From the NCBI RefSeq assembly GCF_000526215.1, contig NZ_JAFQ01000004.1, forward strand, positions 7,626,001 through 7,690,000: 64,000 nt of DNA. Direction: 5' to 3'. This stretch comes from Nocardia sp. BMG51109. Its GTDB lineage: Bacteria > Actinomycetota > Actinomycetes > Mycobacteriales > Mycobacteriaceae. Shown here in pieces: positions 16,919-26,107 of this stretch. The stretch's first letter is position 1. Each line of letters opens with the position of its first letter. Below the pieces are notes generated by a model, which saw only the letters and a list, made by a program, of their open reading frames with translations, did no database searches and was not told the DNA's origin. The translations under genes were made by a program, and so were the position numbers.

Positions 16919-19228
16919 TCACACAATCCGCCGGTTACCCACGTACACTCGCCCGGCGAAGGTGCGGATCGGGCTGCTGTCGAAGTCGAGCGACCATCCC
17001 GGTGGCGGGTTCGTTCCGGCCGGTACGACGGCGATCGTGCCCTGACCGCTGCGTGGAACGGCGACTACCCTCGATCCGTCTGTTGTCCAGGGGATTTGCT
17101 CGTCAGGCAGCACTCCGCCCACGGCGGTGTATGCGTCGAACCACACGTACTCGACAGCCTGTTTCGTTTCGAGGTATTCGGAGTATTTCGATTCGGCGGT
17201 GGTGTCCCGGCGAACGAGGATTTCGCTGCCGACACCCGCTACGGACACGTTTCGGCCGTAGCTCGCCTCCTTCGGAAGTCGTCTGGACCACAGGAGAGAT
17301 CCGGTTGCCGGATCGAAGGCGCCCAGCATGTCGTTTCGTATCATCACCGGCAACGCGGGCGCGGTATCGGGTTCGGCATAGCGTTTGTCGTTGCCATTAG
17401 GTGCCGGATCGTCACCCTGAGTGGCATACGGCTGGCTCGGGACCACACTCCATCCGGGCTCGGCAGTCGCGCGTTTCGTGCCGTCGAGCGTGTAGAAGTC
17501 CTTGTCGACGGCGAATCCGCCGGGGAACGCCGCCCAGTCGGGGGCCCAGACTATGCCGGGGTCGGCGTGCGCCGGATTCGACTGGTAGACGACCTTACCG
17601 GTTTCGATATTGCGCAGTTCGAAATGCGCCTTCGAGAACGGGTCACCGGACACGGCGTCCTGCTCCAGCGACAGCACCCCGGCGCCGTGTACCAGGCCGG
17701 CTCGGATACCATCCGCATGCCAGATCACCTTCCCGGTGATGTCCATGGCGGTGACCGAACCCGTTTCGCGGCCTTTGCCTTCCGGTTCGAACGTCGCGAA
17801 TGTTTCACCCGCCGCCACGATTTCGGTGGCGGCAGGCAACCGGGCGGAGACGACACCGGTCTGGGTGTCGACGATCATCGTCGCGTACGAGTCCAGGTTC
17901 ACGTCCCGAGTTCCCGCGACGGATTCGGCGTACCGCGCCCGGCATCCCGCATAGCGGCCGGAGGCCGTGAACACACACTCGCCGAACGCATCTGGGCCCA
18001 CATCGACGGTGTGCAGCACCGCACCGCTCTCCACGTCGAGGATGGACAGCATGCCACCGAGACCACCCGAGTTGTACAGCACAACCCGGTCCGTGCCACC
18101 GATCGGGTAACCCTGGACGGACTGCTGCCGCCACCGTTCCCCCGCGGGCCGCCGACTCAGATCAGGACTCTGCGCGGTCACCGAGACCCGGGGCACAGCC
18201 CGAGCGGCATCGGTCGGCCCGACCTCGTCGGATCCGGCGGACCACAGCGCGAACGCCGTCACGATCGCGACGACCAGAACCACCACACCGGCACTCAGCC
18301 ACAGACCCTGCCGCGAACGGGCCGACTCGCCGGTGCTCCGGACCACCGTCGGGATGGCAGCCTGCGGCCCACCCGGCGGATCCGCGGCCTCCGGCCCACC
18401 CGCGGGCAATCGCAGCGCCGCAGCCAGTGCCGCAGCGAATTCCGTCGACGACCGGAATCGATCCAGCGGTCGCTTCGCCATCGCTCGCGCAAGTACCCGA
18501 TCCACCTCGGGACTCAGCTCCGGCCGCGAGGCCCGCACACTCGGCGGCGCGGCCGTGCAGTGGCGCAGAATCACCTGTCCGGGATTCTCGTCCGCGAATG
18601 GGGCCCCTCCCGTCAACAGGTGGAAAGTGCTGCAGGCCAAGGAGTATTGATCGCTCCGGCCGTCCAGCGGTTGTCCGCTCAGCTGTTCCGGCGAGGCGTA
18701 GGAGATGGTACCGATCATCGCACCGGTATCGGTAAGATCCGAGGCGCCGGTGATCTGCCGCGCAATCCCGAAATCGGTCAGCAGAATATCGCCGGCACGG
18801 CTCAGCAGGATGTTGGCAGGCTTCACATCGCGATGCACCAACCCCTGCGCATTCGCGCGATCGAGCGCACCCCCAACCGTCTCCGCGATGCGTGCGGCCT
18901 CGAATGCGCTCACCGGCCCGTCCGCACGCAACCGTTGAGCCAGATCCACCCCCTCGACCAGTTCCATCGCGATCCACAACCGGCCCTGATCCTCACCCCG
19001 GTCGTACACCTTGACGATCGCGGGATGCGACAGCTGCGCCGCCAGATCCGCCTCCCGCTCGAACCGCGCCCGATACTGCGCATCCGCGGAGAACTGCGCC
19101 GCCAGCACCTTCACCGCATCGGACCGAGGTAACCGCGGATGCCTGGCCACATGGACCTCGCCCATCCCTCCGGCCCCGAGCAGCCGTTCGATCACATAAC
19201 CGGCGAATACCTCACCTGGATGCAGCAT
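16919..19228 (-). CDS. Membrane Ser/Thr protein kinase with PQQ-type beta-propeller sensor
   Basis: A 769-residue receptor kinase of the PknB/PknD group. The kinase domain is in residues ~10-265: GAGGMGEV loop, Lys40 (AVKVL), HRDVKPANI with Asp134, and DFGIA with Asp152. A basic/proline juxtamembrane part leads to one membrane helix (about 309-331, GVVVLVVAIVTAFALW). The ~430 outer residues contain repeated segments such as GKVIWHADG, GKVVYQSNP and DPATGSLLWSRRLP, typical of PQQ-like propeller blades. All residues for activity are present. Start ATG at 19228 follows GGAGGAGGGA; the open frame extends further upstream but lacks kinase-like sequence. It diverges from the secreted nuclease gene. 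Ligand and targets are unknown. Confidence 0.9.
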   Translation of the reverse strand: MLHPGEVFAGYVIERLLGAGGMGEVHVARHPRLPRSDAVKVLAAQFSADAQYRARFEREADLAAQLSHPAIVKVYDRGEDQGRLWIAMELVEGVDLAQRLRADGPVSAFEAARIAETVGGALDRANAQGLVHRDVKPANILLSRAGDILLTDFGIARQITGASDLTDTGAMIGTISYASPEQLSGQPLDGRSDQYSLACSTFHLLTGGAPFADENPGQVILRHCTAAPPSVRASRPELSPEVDRVLARAMAKRPLDRFRSSTEFAAALAAALRLPAGGPEAADPPGGPQAAIPTVVRSTGESARSRQGLWLSAGVVVLVVAIVTAFALWSAGSDEVGPTDAARAVPRVSVTAQSPDLSRRPAGERWRQQSVQGYPIGGTDRVVLYNSGGLGGMLSILDVESGAVLHTVDVGPDAFGECVFTASGRYAGCRARYAESVAGTRDVNLDSYATMIVDTQTGVVSARLPAATEIVAAGETFATFEPEGKGRETGSVTAMDITGKVIWHADGIRAGLVHGAGVLSLEQDAVSGDPFSKAHFELRNIETGKVVYQSNPAHADPGIVWAPDWAAFPGGFAVDKDFYTLDGTKRATAEPGWSVVPSQPYATQGDDPAPNGNDKRYAEPDTAPALPVMIRNDMLGAFDPATGSLLWSRRLPKEASYGRNVSVAGVGSEILVRRDTTAESKYSEYLETKQAVEYVWFDAYTAVGGVLPDEQIPWTTDGSRVVAVPRSGQGTIAVVPAGTNPPPGWSLDFDSSPIRTFAGRVYVGNRRIV

Positions 19229-19621
19229 GAGTCCCTCCTCCGCCGAGGAGACTACCCACACCAGAACGCGGACAGCGCAGAAGCCGCCGGTACGGAAGGA
19301 CTCGGCGGCATCGACCTCGATGCCGAGACGATGATACGGATCCGGACCGCAATTTGGTTTCCCGGCAACCTGATCCGCCGCTACCGTCACCTCCCCGGGC
19401 CGGCCGCCGAGCAACCGTCCGGCCAATGAACGTCGGCGTGGCTGTCGTGGTGGTGAGAGCAGCGCGACCGAAGCACGGCCACACCGGATCTCAACGCGAC
19501 GGCTCAGGTAACGCGGCCGAGCAGTGGAACCAAGCGGTCGCCAAGGGATCGTTAAGGATCGGCGGCCACCCTGACGACATTCTCGAAGCGTTCGAGATCG
19601 AAATTGTCTGGGGGACAAACA
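19229..19621. other. Intergenic region between divergent kinase and nuclease genes
   Basis: About 390 bases with no convincing gene. It must hold the two divergent promoters. I could not pick clear -35/-10 pairs by eye, and saw no repeat or stable hairpin. Confidence 0.5.
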
Positions 19622-20983
19622 ATGCGGGAGACCAGCGTGCTTGCCGACGTGCGGCCTCACCCGAGAAGCACCACCGCCTTACCTACGGCGCCATCCCAGC
19701 CCGAGCCCCGCCAGGCCGGCCGTTTCGCGCGCGTCTTCGTCGTCCTGCTGGTCTGGCTGGCAGCGCTGGCCGGTCTGCTCGCACCGGCCGCAGCGGCGGA
19801 TCCGGTGGATTGTGCAGCGCTGGTCGGGCAGATCCAGGCCCACAACCAGGCGGCGGCAATCCACAACGCCAACCCGCCCAACCAGAACGACCCGGCCGCG
19901 GTCGCGGCCTACAACGCCGAGGCCGAACGCGGCAACGCCGAGGCCGCCGTACTGAATGCGCAAGCCCAGCAATGCCGTTCGCAAGGCCACGACGTCCCCG
20001 ACGTCGGCGGTGCACCACCACCGAACACCCCCGGCCCCGCCCCCGCGCCGCCGCCGGGTCCTGCACCTGCTCCGCCTCCGGTGGCGCCGAAGGTTCCCGG
20101 CCCGCCGGTCCCTGCGCCGGGGTCGGGTGCGCCGGGGTTGAAGGCGTCGCCGACCGCGCCCGCGGCGCCGGTGGTGACGCAGCCGTTGCCGGTTCCGGTA
20201 CGACCCTCGCAGATTTTGGCGCCGCCGAGCATCCGGCCCGGCACCGCCTACAACCCGGCCACCGCCGCCGGCGCCACACTGAAGGCACCCTCGCCGCTGC
20301 CCGGTAGCGTGGCCTCGAACCCGCGTTTCACCCCGGCACCGACGGAACCGATGCAAGCACCCGGACTCACCACACCACCCGGCCGGCCCGGTACGACCGG
20401 AACCCAGCAGGAATTCTTCGCCTCCGCGCCCCGGCTCCTGGACGTCGCCAAAGCCGTCCCGGCACCGTCGAACTCGGGCAACGGCCAGATCTACCGGCTA
20501 CCCGACCTCACCGGCACGGGTGCGACCAGCAACAGCGGCCCCGCCCTCTACGCCGGCCCGGGTAACACCCGCGCGGTCGCCGGACCCCTGGATTCACTCG
20601 GCCGCCCGACGGGCTCCTACGGCTACCTCGACGCAGCCGGCGCCAAGAGCCCCCGCACCGGCGTCCCCACCATCGATGTCCCCGGCGCGACCGGCGCCTA
20701 CCAGCGCGGGCATTTGTGGCCGAACCAGTACGGCGGACCGGGCAACGTCCCGCAGTTCCTCGCCCCGGAGTTGGGTGCGACGAATACCGGTGCGATGCGG
20801 GTCTACGAGCAGTACCTCGGCAAGGTCGTGCAAGGCGACGTCGCGGGGGTGCCCGCCCAGAACGTCACCTACCTGAAGGTGCCGATCTACACCGACGACA
20901 AGGTCATCCCCGACTACTATCTGCTGCAAGCATGGGGCGATCGGGGATGGAACCTGCCACCGACCTACGTCCAGAACTTCTGA
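19622..20983 (+). CDS. Secreted DNA/RNA nuclease toxin
   Basis: A 453-residue protein. After a long N-region there is an export helix at residues ~35-58 (FARVFVVLLVWLAALAGLL then APAAAAD). Next is a small helical domain bounded by two Cys (DPVDC ... QAQQC), then about 150 residues rich in Pro/Ala, and a C-terminal domain from ~residue 280. This domain contains YQRGHLWPNQYGGPG (His near 364) and a following FLAPELGATNTGAMR, which match the RGHL...N layout of non-specific endonucleases (Endonuclease_NS_2 type). ATG 19622 has GGGGGA upstream; a TTG at 19604 is the alternative. The next gene, 25 bases on, encodes a SUKH-type protein, giving a toxin-immunity pair. Target could be competitor cells. 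Confidence 0.75.
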   Translation: MRETSVLADVRPHPRSTTALPTAPSQPEPRQAGRFARVFVVLLVWLAALAGLLAPAAAADPVDCAALVGQIQAHNQAAAIHNANPPNQNDPAAVAAYNAEAERGNAEAAVLNAQAQQCRSQGHDVPDVGGAPPPNTPGPAPAPPPGPAPAPPPVAPKVPGPPVPAPGSGAPGLKASPTAPAAPVVTQPLPVPVRPSQILAPPSIRPGTAYNPATAAGATLKAPSPLPGSVASNPRFTPAPTEPMQAPGLTTPPGRPGTTGTQQEFFASAPRLLDVAKAVPAPSNSGNGQIYRLPDLTGTGATSNSGPALYAGPGNTRAVAGPLDSLGRPTGSYGYLDAAGAKSPRTGVPTIDVPGATGAYQRGHLWPNQYGGPGNVPQFLAPELGATNTGAMRVYEQYLGKVVQGDVAGVPAQNVTYLKVPIYTDDKVIPDYYLLQAWGDRGWNLPPTYVQNF

Positions 20984-21008
20984 CACCGGCACAGGAAGAC
21001 CCGAACCG

Positions 21009-21608
21009 ATGACCGCACTGGATGACCTCACCACCCTGCTGCCACCCCCACCCGGCGCCGGCGGAACCTTCGACTGGACCGCGGTCGAGCAGCGCCTCGG
21101 CGTCACCGCACTCCCGAACGATTTCAAGCAGCTCCTGGCGGTGTACGGGGACGTGCGGTTCTGCAACGCGCTGCGCCTGTTCCGGCCCGCCACCGAACCC
21201 TGGCTCGACCTCGCCGAAACCACCCTCGCCGCACGAGAACCACTCGGCGACAACGAATTCGGCGAACCACCGACCGACATCCCGGCCGCGGTATCGGTCG
21301 ACGCGGCAACACTGATCCAATGGGGTGGCTCCTTCGGCGGCGACTACTGCCTGTGGGACGCCCACGACCCCGACCCGCAGCAGTGGACACTGGTGTTCAC
21401 CGACGCCGACAAGCTCGACTGGGGCTTCTACCCCGGCACCGTCACCGAATACCTGCTCGCCTGGCTCACCCGCCGCACCGCACCGATCCCGTTGTGGAAC
21501 CTCGACGCCGTCCTGCCCACCGGGGGCCGGTCGTACTGCGAGATCTACGACCCCACCGACCCGGTAGCCCCGGTCACCGCCCGCATCGACGCCGCAACCG
21601 CCGGCTGA
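21009..21608 (+). CDS. SMI1/KNR4 (SUKH)-type immunity protein
   Basis: A 199-residue cytoplasmic protein of the SUKH fold: an N-terminal helix pair (DWTAVEQRLGVTALPNDFKQLLAVYG) where P-x2-[FY]-K is the family hallmark, a central strand region with QWGGSFGGDYCLWDA, and a final LTRRTAPIPLWN. SUKH proteins are common immunity factors against nuclease and other toxins. It follows the secreted nuclease by 25 bases with AGGAAG upstream of its ATG, so co-transcription is expected and it most likely neutralises that enzyme. This is an inference from pairing; SMI1/KNR4 proteins can also have other roles. Confidence 0.75.
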   Translation: MTALDDLTTLLPPPPGAGGTFDWTAVEQRLGVTALPNDFKQLLAVYGDVRFCNALRLFRPATEPWLDLAETTLAAREPLGDNEFGEPPTDIPAAVSVDAATLIQWGGSFGGDYCLWDAHDPDPQQWTLVFTDADKLDWGFYPGTVTEYLLAWLTRRTAPIPLWNLDAVLPTGGRSYCEIYDPTDPVAPVTARIDAATAG

Positions 21609-22546
21609 ACCCGACCCGCGCACGAGTGCCGATAGCGCGGGGTTCAGGGCGCCCGGTCACCCACCACCTCGCGACCCGAGCGGTCGAGGTCGACGGCACC
21701 GTCAGCGCCATCGGCCAGGTCAGGCTGGCCAACCAGACCTTCAGCATCGGCAACCACCCCGCCCGCCGCCGCGTCACCCTCGGCTCCGCATCTACCCAAG
21801 ATATCGCCACCAGCCCGCAGCACAACCGATCAGCAACACCATTGCCAGCGCCCCGCCAGATCGACGGTGCCTGTCGGGCCGATAGACATCCGCCGTGCCA
21901 GCGATTCCTGGACCAACGGTGGGTCGACACGGTGCCCACGGCGACGAGGCCACCATCGCCCGGCGCCTGCGCGCACATCTGTCGGCCGGTGCCGACCACG
22001 TCCTCGTCGACGTCGCCGCCGAACGCGCCGGGAACGGAAACTCGAACAGCACGCAGACGCGGTCCGTCACGCCGCCGCAGTGTCGCGAGCACACTTCACG
22101 TTCCCCGGGCCCCGACGTGGACAGCACACCGCATGAAGACTGGATAGGGTCGACCACGCCGCGCTGAGCATGACGGCGGACGTACCGTCGGGGCGGTACG
22201 GATCTCAGCACTGCCCCAATTGCGATGGTACGCAAGTTAATCCAGCAAAGATGCGGTGACGGAGTAGCTGGGATCCGGCGTGTCCGTACGTCTGGTGCTT
22301 GATCAGCATGGTTTTCGTGTTCACGCCGACCAGCTGATCGACTACCGATTCACAGCTGATATCGACTTCGACCACTAACGGCCCACGGAAACCGCACGTC
22401 GTCCCGTTCCCCTGTTCACAGCGCCCCGCCGGGGCACCAATCTGCGACAGCGTATCCGCAGTTCAGCAGGGCATTCCTGATCCGAGTATCGCTTCCAGAT
22501 CTCCAGGTGTCCACGATCGAGGGAAACTTCGGTGACCGAGCCGCCG
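21609..22546. other. Gene-poor stretch with a possible transposase relic
   Basis: About 940 bases without an intact gene. Its left part (see 21640-21800) reads like the tail of an IS481/IS3-type transposase. The rest shows only short random frames and no tRNA, CRISPR or strong hairpin that I can find. Confidence 0.5.
21640..21800 (+). pseudogene. Possible IS481-type transposase C-terminal relic
   Basis: In plus frame the stretch encodes HHLATRAVEVDGTVSAIG followed by LANQTFSIGNHPARRRVTL. This resembles the beta-rich C-terminal end of IS481/IS3-type integrases, where a V-D-G-x-V-S segment is followed by Y-x-I/V-G and R-R-x-V. No catalytic DDE part is present. Short similarity, so weak. Confidence 0.3.
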
Positions 22547-22600
22547 TTGACCGGATGCCACCTCCGTTTTATGCTCGGATTTAATACGGAGGCGGCATCC
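22547..22600 (+). promoter_or_regulatory. tetR promoter with two operator copies
   Basis: TTGACC at 22547-22552 and TATGCT at 22570-22575 are separated by 17 bases, a good sigma-70 promoter. Operator A, GGATGCCACCTCC (22553-22565), fills the spacer. Operator B, GGAGGCGGCATCC (22588-22600), is the same motif inverted and lies just past the expected start. The two form a 16-base inverted pair with one mismatch. Blocking by the downstream TetR protein, that is autorepression, is likely. Confidence 0.75.
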
Positions 22601-22641
22601 GTTTGACGTGGCCGCAGGATGGCCGGAGATCAGGAGGGTGC

Positions 22642-23235
22642 ATGAACGCGAGTGAACCGCGGGGGCGCAAGCCCCGCGTGGATGTCCAGCGCAACCGCGC
22701 GGCCCTGCTGGAGACCGCGCAGCGCCACTTCCGGCAGTACGGGGTCGGCACCTCGCTCGAGGCGGTGGCCAAGGAGGCGGGCGTCGGGCCCGGCACCCTG
22801 TACCGGCACTTCCCCACCCGGGAGGCGCTGCTGGCCGCCGTGCTGCAGACGCGCTCCGAGGAGCTGGTGGCCCGCCAGGCGGACATCGAGCAGCTGGGCG
22901 ATGCCGGCGAGGCGCTGGAGCAGTGGCTGCGGGCGATGGAGGAGTACTTCAGCGCCTTCAGCGGGCTGCCGGACCCGCTCATGGCCGCGGCCCGGGCGCA
23001 GGACCCGGACAATCCGCTCACGATTCCGTGCGACATCTTCATCACCGCCACCGACAAGTACGTGGAAGCCGCGCAGCGCGCGGGGCGCGTACGCGCGTCG
23101 GTACGGGGGAACGACCTGTTCCTCGCGGCCTGTTCCTTTGCCTGGATCAAGGGCAACGGCGCCGAGGAGGAGTCGCTCGACCGGCTCCGCACGCTCCTCG
23201 CGAGCGGCTACCGCGAGCGGGACGAGAAGGCGTAA
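22642..23235 (+). CDS. TetR-family repressor
   Basis: A 197-residue regulator. The N-terminal helix-turn-helix reads LLETAQRHFRQYGVGTSLEAV then AKEAGVGPGTLYRHFPTREA, classic for TetR/AcrR. The C-terminal helices form the ligand and dimer domain, with a segment (GLPDPLMAAARAQDPDNPLT) typical of the group controlling flavin oxidoreductases. ATG 22642 is preceded by AGGAGGG. Four copies of one operator, two in its own promoter and two before the flavin monooxygenase at 24385, define a compact regulon with the nitroreductase in between. The inducer is probably a small substrate of those enzymes. Confidence 0.9.
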   Translation: MNASEPRGRKPRVDVQRNRAALLETAQRHFRQYGVGTSLEAVAKEAGVGPGTLYRHFPTREALLAAVLQTRSEELVARQADIEQLGDAGEALEQWLRAMEEYFSAFSGLPDPLMAAARAQDPDNPLTIPCDIFITATDKYVEAAQRAGRVRASVRGNDLFLAACSFAWIKGNGAEEESLDRLRTLLASGYRERDEKA

Positions 23236-23476
23236 CCCGCTGGACGCCCCGGCTCACCCGGTTGCGATCCGCCCACGAACACCGAACACGAACACGAAGA
23301 GCGCGCATCCCCGCGCTGCGGCCGGCAGTTGCCGTGCCGCCGCCTGCGAGCATCCCGCAAGCCTGCCCGCACCCGCACAGTGCGTCCTGCACCCGGCCCT
23401 TCGACGGCTGCCTCCCCGGAGGGCCGACCGCACTGCGCCCGGCATGGCGGTGACTGCGCGCCAGAAAGGAAACGCC

Positions 23477-24175
23477 TTGAACAGCACAGCATCCCCCTTC
23501 ACCGACCTCGCACGCTCCCGGCGCTCCCCCCGCAAATTTCTGCCCGCCCCCCTGTCCCCAGCGGACATCCGCGGCGTGCTGGAAGACGCGCAGACGGCCC
23601 CCTCGAACAGCAACACCCAGCCGTGGGCGGTGCACGTCGTCTCGGGTGCGGAACGGGACGCGCTGGCCAAGGAACTGCTCCAGGCCGACGAGGAGGGCCG
23701 CACCTCCCCGGATTTCACCACCGACTACGGCGAGGGCATCTACCTCGAGCGAGCGCAGGCCCTGGCCGCGGACTACTACGGACCCCGCGGCATCGAGCGC
23801 TCGGACCGGGAAGGCAGGAGGGCGACGCTCCGCGAAAACCTGGAGTTCTTCGGGGCTCCCCATGTCGCCTTCCTGTTCATGCCGGCCCTGGGCGACGGGG
23901 TGCGGACGGCCGGTGACATCGGTATGTACGCGCAGAACTTCCTGCTCTCGCTGACGTCCCGGGGGTTCGCCGGTATTCCGCAGACCATGCTCGGGACCTA
24001 TGCCGACACCGTCCGCGCGTTCCTGAACGTGCCCGAAGATCTCAAGCTGCTGTTCGGCATCTCCTTCGGCACGGCCGACCCGACGGCACCGGTGAACGCG
24101 TTCGGCAGGACCCGCATCCCGCTCCCGCAGAGCGTGGTCCTGCACGGCACCCCCGGCGTCCTCGACGGTCGGTAG
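23477..24175 (+). CDS. Nitroreductase-family flavoprotein
   Basis: A 232-residue FMN-dependent oxidoreductase: RSRRSPRKFLPAPLSPADI gives the FMN-phosphate arginines at the N-terminus, TAPSNSNTQPWAVHVV is the conserved second strand, DIGMYAQNFLLSLTSRGFAGIPQTM the central helix, and LLFGISFGTAD the late glycine segment. Start is proposed at TTG 23477 with AAAGGA six bases upstream; an ATG at 23444 adds 11 residues. It follows tetR by 241 bases and may be read from the same promoter. Such enzymes reduce nitroaromatics, quinones or flavins; a flavin-reducing partner role for the neighbouring monooxygenase is possible. Confidence 0.88.
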   Translation: MNSTASPFTDLARSRRSPRKFLPAPLSPADIRGVLEDAQTAPSNSNTQPWAVHVVSGAERDALAKELLQADEEGRTSPDFTTDYGEGIYLERAQALAADYYGPRGIERSDREGRRATLRENLEFFGAPHVAFLFMPALGDGVRTAGDIGMYAQNFLLSLTSRGFAGIPQTMLGTYADTVRAFLNVPEDLKLLFGISFGTADPTAPVNAFGRTRIPLPQSVVLHGTPGVLDGR

Positions 24176-24300
24176 CCCGTCCGCAGATGCACCCCGGCGC
24201 GCGAAGTCCGGGCGCCGCTCGACCGGCCCGAACCCCGCGCCCACGACTCCGGTCCCCGGGCAATCCGCCGCGATCTCCTCGCGCTCGCGGGGTCACGTCT

Positions 24301-24354
24301 TTGACAATTCGGAGGCCGCCTCCGTATTGTTGAAGACGTGCGGAGGCAACCTCC
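24301..24354 (+). promoter_or_regulatory. Promoter and two TetR operators before the flavin monooxygenase
   Basis: A consensus TTGACA at 24301-24306 and TATTGT at 24325-24330 (18-base spacer) face the next gene. Operator C, GGAGGCCGCCTCC (24311-24323), is a near-perfect palindrome in the spacer; operator D, GGAGGCAACCTCC, lies at 24342-24354. Both match the sites before tetR. Confidence 0.75.
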
Positions 24355-24384
24355 GTTTTTTGTCACCCGTCGGGAGGAACAACC

Positions 24385-25722
24385 ATGACAAGCCGGCAGA
24401 TGGTCTTGGGCATGCAGTTCAGCGGGGGTTACGGGGCCGAGCCCGGAGCCTGGCGGCTACCGGGTGCGAACCTGAACAGCTACACGGACATGGACCAGTT
24501 CGTGCGGTACGCGCAGGCCGCCGAGCGCGGCAAGGTCCAGCTGCTGTTCATCGCAGACACCCCGGCCCTGGACATGGACCTCACCCACCACGCCCCGCGC
24601 CAGGCGATCGAGCCGCTGCTGCTGACCGTTCTCGCGCGCGAGACCGAGCGGATCGGCCTGGTCACCACTGCCTCCACCACGTTCAACGAGCCCTACAACC
24701 TCGCCCGCCAGTTCAAGGCCCTGGACGTGATCAGCCACGGCCGGGCCGGCTGGAACGCGGTGGCCACCTCCGACCCCGCAGCCGCGGCGAACTTCGGCAC
24801 CGAGATCCCGCCCCGCGCGGAGAAATACGAGCGTGCCCACGAGGTCATCCAGATCGTGCAAGCGCTGTGGGGCAGCTGGCAGCAGGACGCCTTGCTGCTC
24901 GACGCCGACAACAAACGGTACGCCGACATGGACAAGATCCGGCCGGTCAACCTGCAGGGCCGCCACGTCGCCTCCCGCGGCCCGCTGGCCATCCCCCCGT
25001 CCGAACAGGGGCAGCCGGTCATCTTCCAGGCGGGCGGCGGCGGTTACGGCCTCGAACTGGCGGGCCGGTACGCCAGCGGCGTCTACGCCAACCCGTACAG
25101 CATCGACGACGCCCGGGCCCAGCGCCAGGCTCGGCGGGACGCCGCCGAGCGCGCCGGTCGCGACCCGGACGAGGTGAAGATGCTCGCCGGCTTCATGCCG
25201 ACCATCGCTTCCTCCCGCGAGGCCGCCCTGGAGCGGCGCCGCTTCCTGGACGAGGTCGTCGACCTGCGCCGGCGCGTCCGCTACCTCGGCGCCATGATCG
25301 GACTCCCGCTCGGCCCCGACCAACTCGACGAGCCGCTGACCGCGCAGCAACTGGCCGGCGCCGTGCCCAGCCCGCACGACCCGCGCTCCGCCCGCGCCCT
25401 GGAAGTGGCCCGGGAAGGCTGGACTCTGCGCGACGTGCTCGCGCACGGCGTGATCGACTACCACCCGGTGGTCGCCGGCACCGCCGCCGACGTGGCCGAC
25501 CATATGCAGCAGTGGTTCGAGGCCGGGGCCTGCGACGGCTTCTCGATCGCCCTCGACGGCTTCCACGACGGCTTCGACGCCTTCGCCGACCAAGTCGTCC
25601 CGATCCTGCAGGAACGCGGCCTGTTCCACGAGGACTACGAAGGCCCCACCCTGCGCGAGAACCTCGGCGCCCACGAGCAGTACGGCCTCGATCCACGCCT
25701 CACCGAGCCGGCCCGCGCATGA
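24385..25722 (+). CDS. FMN-dependent monooxygenase, NtaA/DszA group (luciferase-like)
   Basis: A 445-residue TIM-barrel flavin monooxygenase of the bacterial-luciferase superfamily, NtaA/SnaA/DszA branch, using FMNH2 from a separate reductase. Markers are the N-terminal GAWRLPGANLNSYTD, FIADTP, TTASTTFNEPYNLARQFK, and DVISHGRAGWNAVATSD; the C-terminal part has GTAADVADHMQQWFEAGACDGF and VVPILQERGLF. ATG 24385 has GGGAGGAA upstream. Substrates of the branch include chelators, sulfur heterocycles and peptide-antibiotic precursors; nothing here fixes the substrate. It is controlled by its own TetR-operator promoter. Confidence 0.9.
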   Translation: MTSRQMVLGMQFSGGYGAEPGAWRLPGANLNSYTDMDQFVRYAQAAERGKVQLLFIADTPALDMDLTHHAPRQAIEPLLLTVLARETERIGLVTTASTTFNEPYNLARQFKALDVISHGRAGWNAVATSDPAAAANFGTEIPPRAEKYERAHEVIQIVQALWGSWQQDALLLDADNKRYADMDKIRPVNLQGRHVASRGPLAIPPSEQGQPVIFQAGGGGYGLELAGRYASGVYANPYSIDDARAQRQARRDAAERAGRDPDEVKMLAGFMPTIASSREAALERRRFLDEVVDLRRRVRYLGAMIGLPLGPDQLDEPLTAQQLAGAVPSPHDPRSARALEVAREGWTLRDVLAHGVIDYHPVVAGTAADVADHMQQWFEAGACDGFSIALDGFHDGFDAFADQVVPILQERGLFHEDYEGPTLRENLGAHEQYGLDPRLTEPARA

Positions 25723-25795
25723 CCACCCACCGCCGAGGCGGCCGCGGACGACCCGCGCCCCTCACCCCCTGAACTGCGCGTCTTGAGATTTCAAC

Positions 25796-26107
25796 GTGCC
25801 GGCGCGTTTGATGGTTATGACGCTGCTGACTTGGGTCCAGGGGCTATGGACTGTTACCTCTCTATGGGTCGTGCCTGCCGCTGGTCTCAGCGGCCTCGGG
25901 TTGGCCGTCAACGGGTGTATTCGGCGGTATCAGCGTTTTCTCGAGGTTCGGATGATCTTGCGTGAGGCGCGCGGCGGCACCAGGGTGCTCCGCATGGATC
26001 GGCGCGGCAACACCGTCTTCGCCGAACTCGTCGAAATTCCTCCGTTTCCGAGTGGCCGCCCGTGCGTGCCCTTCCAACGACCAGCGCGGGAGATGCCCGC
26101 CATATGA
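25796..26107 (+). CDS. Small membrane protein coupled to sigma factor
   Basis: A frame of up to 103 codons (GTG 25796; ATG codons at 25811 and 25817 are alternatives). One hydrophobic region, LLTWVQGLWTVTSLWVVPAA with a following glycine/leucine stretch, could form one or two membrane helices; the remainder is basic and cytoplasm-like. I know no family. Its stop overlaps the start of the sigma factor gene by 4 bases (ATGA at 26104), and that gene is joined in the same way to the next, so the three likely work together. A role in sensing or holding the sigma factor is a guess. Confidence 0.6.
   Translation: MPARLMVMTLLTWVQGLWTVTSLWVVPAAGLSGLGLAVNGCIRRYQRFLEVRMILREARGGTRVLRMDRRGNTVFAELVEIPPFPSGRPCVPFQRPAREMPAI

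Noticed and set aside
22281..22379. Short frames near 22.3 kb with a protein-like look (HADQLIDYRFTADIDFDH)
   Set aside because: Under 35 codons, no ribosome site and no match; left as non-coding.
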